A stretch of DNA of 26,547 nt. It comes from Actinomortierella ambigua. Lineage: Eukaryota; Mortierellomycota; Mortierellomycetes; Mortierellales; Mortierellaceae. Both the position numbers and the translations under genes were made by a program. Positions 9,231 through 20,426 of the stretch are shown piece by piece. The stretch is from positions 2,421 through 28,967 of the forward strand of contig JAAAJB010000456.1 in NCBI GenBank assembly GCA_016098155.1. Reading direction: 5' to 3'. Every line of letters starts with the position of its first letter. Positions within the stretch are counted from its first letter, which is position 1. A model generated the notes under the pieces. The model was given only the letters and a program-made list of their open reading frames with translations, did not search any database and had not been told where the DNA came from.

Positions 9231-11820
9231 ATGTCGTCCTTCCTCGCAGCAGCCTCGTCCCAGGTGGCAGGCCAGGTGAAGATGTACGTGATTCGGCCGT
9301 GGTGGATATTTTTTTTCTTCTTTGCAAAATAGAATCAGCATCTGGAGAGACGCGATATGGCTCTAACATATGCTTGTCCAACTTTACATCAAATATGCGG
9401 AAATCAAAAAAACCGTTTTTTTTTCCTATTGCCGGATATGATCGCCCACTACAGTCACAGCAAGAACTCGCTCCGCGCTGCTGTCGCTCGCTACACAACC
9501 GGCTCTGGATCGTCTGGAGAACCCATCAACAAGTATAGTGCCAAAATCACGCAGCCCAAGTCGCAGGGTGCTTCGCAGGCCATGTGTAAGTCTCCTTGAC
9601 CAGGAATGAGAGGATCCAGGGACAATATCATTCAGATCGGTAGCGATTGGCCGTTGATCAGGGGGAGGGGTTGATACAACGGGAGGACGCAGGATGTGGA
9701 CATGGCGCTCATCGTTAACCTGTTTATTTTATTTTATTTCCTTCTCTCTTCCAATATGCTCCCTCCGCGTATCGTCAATTGTAATCTCTCGGGATTTACA
9801 GTGTACGCAACTGGTCTCAAGGAGACTGATATGAGCAAGGCCCAAGTCGGTATCTCCAGCGTGTAAGTGTTCCACGAAGACTCTTTTTTTGAGGATAAAA
9901 CAAAAAAGCTAGATGAAATCGTATTTTATGGGAAGAGTGGGTCAGTTGAGTCATCAATCAGAGTGGACCGCTAAATGCAACATTTTTTGCTTATCGGAAT
10001 TTTTTTGACTTTTTTAGTTGGTACGAGGGTAACCCCTGCAACATGCATCTCAACGACCTCGCCGCCAAGGTCAAGGAGGGTGTGCAGCAGGCCGGCTTGG
10101 TTGGTTACCGCTTCAACACCATCGGTGTCAGTGATGGCATGTCGATGGGCACCAACGGAATGCGCTTCTCTCTCCAGAGCAGAGATATCATTGCCGATTC
10201 GATCGAAACGGTAAGCAATGGTTGGACTGCTGTTCAACGATTTAGAGTTTTTTCTTTCGCGAGGACGGATCGGAGTAGAACCAACCCACTCATCACTGAA
10301 ACCTTGAACCCTTTGACTTTCTCGCCCTGGATGCACCTTCGATGCAGGTCATGAGCGGACAGTGGTACGATGCCAACATCTCCTTGCCTGGATGTGACAA
10401 GAACATGCCCGGCTGTCTGATCGCCATGGGTCGCCTGAACCGCCCCTCGCTCATGGTTTACGGTGGTACCATCAAGCCCGGTCGTTCCGCCTGCGGTCAG
10501 GGTACACTTGATGTCGTCTCGGCATTCCAGTGTTATGGCCAATACATTGCCGGCAAGATTACCGAAGAGCAGCGTCAAGATATTGTCCGCCACTCGTGCC
10601 CCGGTGCAGGTGCTTGCGGTGGCATGTACACTGCCAACACGAGTAAGTCTACCAAACGGATTGTTACAATCCCCCCTCCCTCCCCCGCAAAATGGAAAAA
10701 GTAGAAAAAAAAATCCCCACTAACTCTATTTTGTGCTCACCAACGTGAAAAAATAGTGGCATCTGCGATCGAGGCCATGGGTATGACTCTGCCTTACAGC
10801 TCTTCGACTCCTGCCGAGTATCCCGAAAAGATTCAGGAGTGCTTGAATGCCGGTGCTGCCATCCGCAACCTGCTCGAGCTGGACATCAAGCCCCGTGACA
10901 TTATGACGCGCGAGGCCTTTGAGAACGCCATGGTCTTGACCATGATCCTCGGTGGCTCGACCAATGCCGTCCTGCACTTGCTCGCCATTGCCCGCGCCGT
11001 CGACGTGCCTTTGACCATCGACGACTTCCAGCGTGTCAGTGAGCGCATCCCTCTCCTGGCCGATCTCAAGCCCTCGGGCAAGTACGTCATGGAGGACATG
11101 CACCACATCGGAGGCACCCCCGCCGTCCTCAAGTTCTTGCTCGACAACGGCTTGATCCATGGCGACTGCTTGACCGTCACCGGCAGGACCCTCGCCGAGA
11201 ACCTGTCCGAGGTGCCTGGCCTGGTCGAGGGCCAGGAGGTCATCCGCCCTCTGTCGGATCCCATCAAGAAGACTGGCCATCTGTGCATCCTTAAGGGCAA
11301 CCTCGCTCCCCTGGGCTCCGTCGCCAAGATCACCGGCAAGGAGGGTGTCCACTTTGAGGGCCCCGCCAACGTCTATGACCACGAGTCGGACATGTTGCGC
11401 GGCCTGGAGAACGGCGAGATCAAGAAGGGTCAGGTCATCATCATTCGCTACTCTGGCCCCAAGGGTGGTCCCGGTATGCCTGAGATGTTGACCCCTACCA
11501 GTGCCATCATGGGTGCCGGTCTCGGTAACGATGTTGCTCTCCTGACGGACGGTCGTTTCTCGGGTGGTTCGCACGGCTTCATTATCGGTCACATCACCCC
11601 CGAGGCTCAGGAGGGTGGTCCCATCGGTCTTGTCCAGAACGGCGACATTATCACCATTGACGCCGATAACCGCATTATCGATCTCAAGGTCTCTGAGGAG
11701 GAGATGAATGCTCGTCGCGCAAACTGGGTTGCCCCTCCTTACAAGGCCACCCGTGGCACGCTGTACAAGTACATCAAGAACGTCAAGAATGCCAGTGAAG
11801 GCTGTGTTACCGACGAGTAA
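9231..11820 (+). CDS. ILV3: ILV3 dihydroxyacid dehydratase, mitochondrial (6 exons)
   Basis: Dehydrates 2,3-dihydroxy-isovalerate and 2,3-dihydroxy-3-methylvalerate to the 2-keto acids that lead to valine, leucine and isoleucine; it acts in the mitochondrial matrix with an Fe-S cluster. My model joins 9231-9283, 9455-9585, 9802-9862, 10018-10210, 10348-10642 and 10757-11820 (598 residues; yeast Ilv3 is about 585). The first 45 or so residues are rich in Ser/Ala/Arg with no acidic residue, as in a mitochondrial presequence. The three family cysteines are present: C89 in NPCNMH, C162 in GCDKNMPG and C236 in [10 protein letters not shown]. The C-terminal [10 protein letters not shown] block is intact. 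All six exons fit in phase. The exon 2 start is the least certain: acceptors at 9454 and 9460 both keep frame. Met 9438, inside intron 1, is in frame with exon 2 and could start an alternative presequence. Confidence 0.97.
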
Positions 11821-12179
11821 TCAACAAAACTCTCTCCTTTTCCCCCCTTTAGTGTATATCCTCTCTATCTGCTCATTTTTGTACAATACATTGCCCCTTC
11901 TCGTTCTTTCAACACTACTGATTATGTACTGGGGGTGATTGGCGTTGCGAGAATGATAGTGTGGGTGCTACTCCAAGACTTTTTTTCAGGATCTTTATCG
12001 CTGCTTGAACTGTTGTCATTGTCACCCTGACCATCATTGTGGCCAATCGTTTTCGCCTAGATACTCTGATGAGGAGAACCGCATAGTCCCTGTATTCGGT
12101 GGTTGGGATGACAATTCCAGCATGAGAAAAAGCCAAAGTCCAGTCTACAACAGCCCTGATATGAAAATGATTTTATTTT
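11821..12179. other. Convergent 3' region between ILV3 and MSW1
   Basis: 359 bp between two convergent stop codons. It probably carries both 3' UTRs. No gene is seen in it. On the - strand an AATAAA (12177-12172) begins two bases after the tryptophanyl-tRNA synthetase stop, which is very close if it is the functional signal. Confidence 0.6.
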
Positions 12180-13847
<1,668 letters not shown>

Positions 13848-14014
13848 GGCGGTGATTCGAATGAGGAGTGTGGTAGGCAAGGAAGGTCAAAGTTGATCGC
13901 GGAAAACTCCCCGAAGAGTGGGATGGGTGACTGCCCCTGAAACGCCACGAAACAAAAAAAAATGATAAAAGTGAGGGGTGGCCTACGGCGCACACATTGA
14001 CCTTCGCGAAACCA
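13848..14014. promoter_or_regulatory. Compact bidirectional promoter MSW1/MED9
   Basis: Only 167 bp separate the two divergent start codons. The segment must hold both 5' UTRs and any shared promoter. It includes an A-run followed by AATGATAAAAG at about 13952-13971, a possible weak TATA-like element. No further ORF is present. Confidence 0.6.
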
Positions 14015-14817
14015 ATGTCTGTGTCTCTCACCATGCCATCAGGAGTCCAGGCTCATTCTGCCACAGCAGCAGCGGCAAATGGAGCCGAAGACGCCATCAT
14101 GTCGTTCCAGCCATCCGACTTTTCATTCCTCAATCAAGTCTTGCGCATCCTCGAGAAAGTCGAGACCGGCGATGACCCTCAGGAGATTGCAACTATGGCA
14201 GGCAACCTAAAGTCGAGTTTTCAAAAGTGCCAGATGATCCTAGACCATCTTCCTGGAGCAGACATCTCACCGGACGAGCAAGCACGGATATTGGCTGAGG
14301 AGACAGCAGTCTTGGGAAGGAAAAAGTAATTGTTATCTCTGCACTCGCACGAAACTACTGACTGGAACCAAGAAGGGATCATCAGAGCAGATGGTTAACA
14401 TGGCGCTTTGGGATACTCGACAATATCATGTTTCTTCCAACGAATAGGGCGCAACTGCAATCATACCTCTCCTGGGGCGTCTTTCACCACGCATTACCTT
14501 CGACTGACTCGGCGCCTGAAAGCGACGCCGTTTTACCCCAAGTAGAAACTGCCGTCGACACCCCGGACGTGAAAATCGAGGGTTTGTCAGGAGAATTACC
14601 ACATCATCTCACAGCTACCATGTCCTCGTCATCATTTGAACCCCCATCACTGGACTACTCCAATACGACTCTATCAACGGACGGTATGCTATCGCAAATA
14701 TCAGAGGCTCTACCGACTTCAAGTCAACTCAAGGCAGAGGACAAAGAAACAGGGCTCACTCAGCGAGCAGCGGATGTCAAACTGGAGGACGAGGACGACT
14801 TCATCAACATTATATAG
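14015..14817 (+). CDS. MED9: Mediator complex subunit 9 (2 exons)
   Basis: Predicted middle-module subunit of Mediator, which links transcription factors to RNA polymerase II in the nucleus. I join 14015-14325 with 14448-14817 (226 residues). The 122-nt intron starts GTAATT, ends TAG and splits codon Lys104 as AA|G; both sides then read GRKK/AQLQSYLSWGVF, a continuous helix. Residues 36-116 match the Med9 pattern: an FSFLNQVLRIL helix, 'NLKSSFQKCQMILDHLPGAD', 'SPDEQ', then a second charged helix. The rest is a Ser/Thr/Asp-rich tail with two psi-K-x-E sequences (VKIE 145-148, VKLE 214-217) and an acidic end DEDDFINII. Later in-frame Met codons at 14033 and 14102 could also serve as starts. Without the intron, translation would stop at 14329 after 104 residues, still covering most of the core. 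Confidence 0.78.
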
Positions 14818-15838
14818 GCTTTCAAGCTTTTCTTCATGTACAACAATACAGCATTTCTCGGCCAACTTCTCACCGAAAAAGGCATAGTGAAGTTGGTTAA
14901 TCCTCAAATTGTTTTATTTTCGCGGAGGCGTAAAGCATCACATGGCATGGTGAAGGGCAGGGAAAGAATCAGTCGATATCTTAAAGATTGTTGGTATTGT
15001 TGTATGTTGTCACAAAAGTCAATGAACTTTTCCCCAAGAATTCACAAGGTGCTTAATGATGCTGCCGATATTTGTGCATGTATGCAGTGAGTGCGCTTCA
15101 TTGGATGGCGCTACAGACCTATCTCGTTCACAAGCTACATGATCTATGTATTTGGTTCCTTCCCTTTCCCTTCCATCCCCACAAACCCATAACCACACAA
15201 TCAACAACCTTCTATTTCCATGCGTCAAATATGTTTGTACATTGCGCTCTTCCCAAAAAAAAAATAACTACACTTTTTTTTCTGCCAGGCAAACATCCAA
15301 GAACTGAAAACTCATTGAGGAGACAAGAACGTGTGTGGACCCCACAAGAAAAGAAAAAAATTAAAAGACGACCCAAGCTACTCTTGCCAACGATCTGACC
15401 ACGTTTCTACTCGAGCCATACTAAACTTGTCCTTGCCGCCGCCAACGAGGGGACCGATTCTTCTGAAACCCCATTCTCCGGAACGCCACGAACAACGCAA
15501 AGACTCTCATTTTCTTCCTTTCCTTTCCTTCCTCCTCTTTCAGTTTCCACCTCCCTTCATATTCCACCTCTTTGAAAAAAAATTCTTCCTATCCTCCTTC
15601 GACCTGCGCAACATCCTCCACAAGTGCCTTGACAATAAAACAGAGAGATCCTTCTCGCCCCGTCCCACGCACACTCTCAACTCCTCATCTTTCTTTTCCC
15701 AATCTTCCTCTCTCTCTGCCCTTTTTCACAGAAACCGAGAAAAGACGAGAAGGAACGCCGGAAAAAAAACAACAGCACCATGAGATCCATCCTCGAAAGG
15801 GGGGGTGGGGGGTGGGAGTGGGTTGATTCTTCAGCTCC
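14818..15838. other. Convergent 3' region between MED9 and the exonuclease/zinc-finger gene
   Basis: About 1.0 kb between convergent stops. The first half is AT-rich and featureless, with poly-A and poly-T runs near 15255-15280. The second half (about 15480-15740) is strongly pyrimidine-rich on the + strand and ends in an A-rich stretch. The latter resembles the CT-rich promoter of a + strand transcript, yet downstream lies only the antisense of the neighbouring gene. Open frames here are low-complexity and match no family I know. Confidence 0.5.
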
Positions 15839-18352
15839 TTAGTACCGGTCGTTGGCATTGTGTCCATAGCCCTGGGTGCCGTACGATCCATAGCCCTGCT
15901 GCGGTTGCTGGGTGCCATAGTTGGGTCCTCCATAGCCTCCATAGCCCGTGTTGTAGGGTGTGTAACCCTGCTGAGAGACCTGGCCGTACTGCGGCGCCGA
16001 CTGCTGTGGCTGCTGAGGCGGCTGCTGCTGTCCGTACGAGGGCTGGCTCGTGGCGCCCGTACCATAGTAACTGCCGCCACCACCACCACCACCACCGCTA
16101 CCACCGCCGCCGCCCATGCTTCCTCCAGCACCACCGCCACTTCCAACACTCGATGTCTGGCTGGCGGGTGCCAGCGTGTTGCAGCGGGCACAAGTGATCC
16201 GCTTGGCAAAATTGTGGTATCCGCACTGCGAGTTGGGACAGATCCAATCGCCAGGCTTCATCGGCGCATTCGCTCCTCCTCCAACACCACCGCTTCCACC
16301 GCCGCCGCTGCCGCCCATGCCGCTTCCATATCCTCCACTTCCGCCGCCGCTACCACCTTGGGGACCACCTGGTCCACCACTGCTCAAATGTGCGGGCTTG
16401 GCAAGACCACAGCGCATACACTGGTACCGCGAGGCAAAGTTGTGCGAGTTGCATGATGGGCAGCTCCAGTCGCCCGGACGGAAACTGCTATTCATACCGC
16501 CACCGCTGCCACCTCCGTACCCACCGCCGGAACCGTAGCCACCGCGATCGTTATAGCCGCCGCTGCCGCCGCTACCATAACCGCCTGATCCTCCACGATA
16601 CCCAGAGTTACCTCCGCTGTTCTGGAGTGGCGATTGTGTGTTGCACTTCATACACACTGTACGAGACGCAAAATTCTGAAAGTTGCACGTCGGACAATTC
16701 CAATCGCCGGGTCGGTAGCCATGATGTCCTCCTCCTCCGCCGCCGCCGCCGTATGGGTGGTGGTGAGAGCTGTGGTTCGAATGGTGCAATGGAGATGCTA
16801 CCGGTCCACCACTGCCGCTGACTCCGGGACGCGTCGTGCCGCATCGCAGACACTGCGTGCGGGACGAATAGTTGCGGAAGCTGCAGCGGCCGTTGGGGCA
16901 CACCCAGTCACCCGAAGGAATGTTGGATTGCTGGCTAGGCACTGCACCGTCAGGTGCTGCCGAGTTGCACTTGAGACATGCACGTCTGGAGGCGAAGTTG
17001 ACAAACTGGCACATGTTGCAAGCCCAATCGCCAGGTCGTGATGCAGGATGAGCATGTGCCTTGGAAGTGCTCTACGTGGTTGTCGAATTTAATTTTTTTC
17101 AAAAAAAATAGAAAGGGGAGGTAGGGAGAAAAGCAAAATAAAGGAGTTAGTTTGCAACAAAAAAAAATAAGGATCTCGACGAAATAAACCAGTAAACACA
17201 ATCTTACCTGAGTAGCAGGGTTAGCCTTGCTCTTCTCGGAAGCCAAAGCCTCAGGGGTAGAAGGCAGGACCTCAATCGAGCGCTGTCCAAGAGCCTTGCC
17301 ATGCAGTTCGAGGGCGGCCAGAGCTTCAGTATGGGTCTCAAAGGCTGCCAGAGCGGTGCCGCTAGGGCGATTGGCGCTCGAGCTAACCATAACAATCTCT
17401 TTAGGCTTGATTTTGCGAGCGGCAAAGAAGGCCTCGACCTCGACCTGCGTGGCATCATACGAAAGGGAAGCCAAACGAATCACGTTCGACTCTTGTGCCT
17501 TGAAATCCTTGAGATTCTGTGCTGTATCGATCGCGAGAGTAAAGACGTCGGGGTGGGCGAAGGCAACAAGGTACTTCATGATGTTGACGATGGTCTTGGA
17601 ATCCATCAAACCAGAGTGCGCGTCACCAGCTGGCGTCACAGCAAAGGCCTCGCACATCTTCTCCAGAGAGTAGGATTTGAGCACCACCTCTGAATGATGA
17701 GCCACCCACTTGGATGCCTCATCCTTGAGATCAAAAAGAACGAGCTCTTGCAAATAGACTGGAAGGGTGATGCTCTTGTCCTTGGCCTCGCGAGGAAGTT
17801 GGATGCAGAGGTCCCAGGTACCATGAGTGACAAAGCAGAACGACTTGCCCTTGTCCAGAATCTCGGTGGTGATGTACTTGTCGAGCGACTCGATAGCCTC
17901 CTGAAGCGTACCGCCATTCTCCAGCTGCTCCTCAGTAATCTTGGTCAGAGTCTTGCAGAAAGGTGTCAGGGGCGTGTTCAAGGGCTTGATGTAGCGCTGC
18001 TCTTCATGCAGTATCGCCAGATTGGACTTTGTCACGCACACCCATGAGAACTCGATGATCTCTTGTGTCGTCTATAGTTGCCATGGGATGATGCAGAATG
18101 GAGACAATCAAATAAAGTCAGTCAATAATGCGCTCCTGCCTCGACAAGGGGAACGACCGTTGCCAAAAAACAATCTAGAGTTTTACTTACAGGGGTGACG
18201 AGGAGCTCTTCTTTTGCCTTGTTGTCATCGCAGGTGGCCTCAAAGTCGAGAACAATATAGCAATCGTACTCATTGGTAGGCACCTTGGGGGCCTTTGAGA
18301 CAGGTGCAGGCGAAGGTGATTTTGGTGGATTTTCTTGTGTGTCTGTCGCCAT
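15839..18352 (-). CDS. ERI1-type DEDDh exonuclease with RRM-like region and five RanBP2 zinc fingers (3 exons)
   Basis: Predicted RNA-binding 3'-5' exoribonuclease. I join 18352-18191, 18071-17208 and 17071-15839 (752 residues; introns 119 and 136 nt, both phase 0). Residues about 30-230 form an ERI1-like exonuclease with all DEDDh positions: D36 and E38 (LDFEAT), D141 (THGTWD), H206 and D211 (HSGLMD). Residues 250-326 look like a divergent RRM. Five RanBP2-type fingers follow, with first Cys at 360, 400, 468, 546 and 620. Each has the GDW lead-in and an N-(F/Y)-(A/S)-(S/K)-R core that in ZRANB2- and FUS-type fingers reads single-stranded RNA. Gly-rich linkers separate fingers 2 to 5, and residues about 675-752 are Gly/Tyr/Gln-rich (SYGQ-like, prion-like). 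The order resembles yeast Nrp1, a stress-granule RNA-binding protein, as I recall that family. Likely substrates are single-stranded RNA; the process is unknown. Confidence 0.92.
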
Positions 18353-18899
18353 CTTTAATGGATTGTGAGAGAGAATGGATCGATTTGATGGCCAGGAAGG
18401 CCACACTCGCTCAGCGCATCAGCTGAACACTATTATGTCACCGAAAAAATAATGACGTAGGGTCTGAGAGTTGTAACCTTTGACTCCCGCCCTATCCACA
18501 TTCCCGGTGTCCTAGAGCTTCAAAAATATACCCACCAATAGCCCTAGCGTTCTTCTAGCATAGAGTCGAAAAAAATAGAAGGTTATTATGTATAAGCCGG
18601 TGCCATCCTTCCTTTTGTACATCAACAATTTGCGCACTGCCTTCCCTTCCATCCACCTTCCTTTTTGGGAAGTCTCATGTTAAGACAACCTTTGATTCAA
18701 GCTTCTTATATTTTTTTCAAGAGAGGGTTTCATTCTTTGGCGCGCACTCGTCAGCACGCTGCTGCGAAATATGGACTAGTCTAACTACAGAGGGGAGGGT
18801 GGGTCCAGGCCTCTTATGACTAGGATTGGTATCTGCCGACGACTGACTTGCGCGTCGGATGTGGGTACCAGATTTCTCTAGCGGAGGGTTACTATCAAC

Positions 18900-19325
18900 C
18901 TATAGGACAAGGTCGTTCTTGTCTCCTAGCCGAAGCAGGTGATTCTCAAGTTGCCTATGGGCAATCGTGATGTCGGCAGGGTGCTTGCCGTAGGCATAGC
19001 GACATTTGGAGTGGCAGACTTGACTGACATCAACGCGGATCTTATTATCATGATCCGCGGATGTAGGAAGCGTCGGTCGATCGTACTTCTCAAGAGCAAG
19101 GCCTATGTCTCGTAGGATACGAAAACTGCCAGGAATACCTATGACCACTGTCACAGGGGAGTGGCACGAAAAGGATGTGACTAGCCCTGCAATAAGAGTC
19201 AGGGGCTGTAGGTGCGATTGGTAATGACAGGGTGTAGCGGATGTCTTGCAAGGAAGGTAGAGGAAGAGAAGGAACAAAATAATTGTGGGAGAAAGATAGG
19301 AGAGGAAGGATGCCAAGAAAGTCAC
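18900..19325 (-). CDS. Doubtful 141-residue open frame, unknown
   Basis: I do not recognise this frame. It starts with a hydrophobic stretch (MTFLASFLSYLSPTIILFLL) that would pass as a signal peptide or membrane anchor. It continues with a mixed, protein-like sequence including 'VTVVIGIPGSFRILRDIGLA' and 'VCHSKCRYAYGKHPADITI'. The composition after residue 50 is less biased than chance frames nearby, which hints at a real or recently decayed gene. I see no splice sites or upstream exons I trust. It could equally be a chance frame in the repeat-bearing intergenic region. Confidence 0.2.
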   Translation of the reverse strand: MTFLASFLSYLSPTIILFLLFLYLPCKTSATPCHYQSHLQPLTLIAGLVTSFSCHSPVTVVIGIPGSFRILRDIGLALEKYDRPTLPTSADHDNKIRVDVSQVCHSKCRYAYGKHPADITIAHRQLENHLLRLGDKNDLVL

Positions 19326-19613
19326 TATGCCACTTTCTCATCACATGGGCCACTTCCAAGAATAAGCATCCAGGGTACATTGTTACCGGAGTGAACGACT
19401 GCTAAAGCAGTGCCCTCGCTGCACGGGCTTTGTCGCCCGCACCGAGAGCTTCCGTCGCTTATATTGTGATGGCAGGACACAATCTCGTGATGGGTAGCCA
19501 CTTGGAGAAGGGAGAACATCTATTATCTCCAGACTGTTGACGACGATGGTAACGTTCCATACATGTGAAGTCGCAAGAGGGATCGCGATGAAGATGGCGT
19601 AGAGGACAACGGA

Positions 19614-19759
19614 CGCAGCAAGAGGCAAGAGCTGATGTCCCAGGCGCCAGCTGTCAGTCGTAAGATACAAGCAGAACCAAGGCTGCAACAGAGGAAGGTG
19701 GGAAGGAGGGGCAGACGAAGCAAGAGGCAAGAGCTGATACTGCAAGTGCCAGCTGCCAG
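19614..19759. repeat. 44-bp imperfect direct repeat, offset 102 bp
   Basis: Copies at 19614-19657 and 19716-19759 align without gaps. They share GCAAGAGGCAAGAGCTGAT exactly, followed by a GCCAGCTG core. The 102-bp period is a multiple of three, and on the - strand both copies read as hydrophobic Leu-rich peptide in an open frame. Confidence 0.8.
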
Positions 19760-19834
19760 AAGCAAGAAACGGATAGCGTCTGTGGGAGTCATAGTTTGTG
19801 TATAGTACACTTTAGAGTTTAGATTGTGGTGTTG

Positions 19835-19869
19835 GGCCATTTCGGTCGTATGGCCGAATGAGGCCTCAT
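19835..19869. repeat. Hairpin and 12-bp perfect palindrome
   Basis: GGCCAT at 19835-19840 is the inverse complement of ATGGCC at 19850-19855, leaving a 9-base loop. Directly after it, ATGAGGCCTCAT at 19858-19869 is a perfect palindrome. Such clusters are seen at transposon ends and protein-binding sites; no function is assigned. Confidence 0.7.
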
Positions 19870-19944
19870 CTGTCCGAACCTCGAGTCACACTGTGGAGAC
19901 GGGAGGCGGTGCCCGCTGGTGGCCACCCTACTATTGTTCACTGC

Positions 19945-19990
19945 ATGATCCAAAAGGGAAATAACGACAGTATATGATCCAAAAGGGAAA
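19945..19990. repeat. 17-bp direct repeat
   Basis: ATGATCCAAAAGGGAAA occurs at 19945-19961 and again at 19974-19990, identical, 29 bp apart. It lies about 440 bp upstream of the ABC-transporter start. Confidence 0.85.
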
Positions 19991-20426
19991 AAAAGCAATG
20001 GCACTGCGGATGTTCAGTGTCGACCGACGCTAAATACCGGAACAGCAATCTTAGGTTGTGTCAAAAAAGGCATTGCTATGAGAAAATTTTTGTATGTGTG
20101 TTTGTATGTTTGCAATCCAAACACGGCGCCATGTATGTACGGTGAGAAAGTTTGCTCAGCGTGATTGGCTCGTCGTGCTCAATGCTAAACTCAATCCGGG
20201 GTAGGCACCTTCTGTGCAACCTTAAGCACCCTTTCGACAAACAACCCCGCTTGGCAAATACGGCGGTGCTAAGGCTCAACAATACTATTCATGAGAACCT
20301 TAGTGATCGAAAGCCATAAAACCCACCCGCTTTCCAATAGTTATTCAACAAACCTGCCCGTTTCTCTTCTTTCCTGCTCTCCCCTCTTTCTTGGCGTGCG
20401 ATGCTGCATTTCCATTTCTTCATATA

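Larger units (their letters stand above)
18353..20426. other. Intergenic region of about 2 kb with repeats, no confident gene
   Basis: This lies between divergent start codons. The two ends should hold promoters. The ABC-transporter side has an inverted CCAAT box (ATTGG near 20164) and a CT-rich stretch at about 20340-20395. The middle (18900-20000) contains an unmatched 141-residue open frame on the - strand, a 44-bp direct repeat, a hairpin plus a 12-bp palindrome, and a 17-bp direct repeat. This could be a decayed mobile element or a lineage-specific repeat family. I recognise no transposase, reverse transcriptase or integrase motif. Confidence 0.5.

Noticed and set aside
8867..9538. 223-codon + strand open frame overlapping the ILV3 start
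   Set aside because: Mostly translation of the CT-rich promoter; its end overlaps ILV3 exons 1-2 in a different frame.
9947..9953. TGAGTCA (Gcn4-type site) in ILV3 intron 3
   Set aside because: The same 7-mer also occurs in a synthetase exon near 13114 and, as TGACTCA, in PEX1 intron 1. That is about the number expected by chance in 26 kb, and the site is intronic rather than upstream.
10726..11592. 288-codon - strand open frame inside ILV3
   Set aside because: Antisense of the most conserved dehydratase exon, created by its GC-rich third positions; no family match.
15860..16821. + strand open frames rich in His, Pro or Arg opposite the zinc-finger gene
   Set aside because: They are shadows of the Gly-rich linkers and fingers on the - strand.
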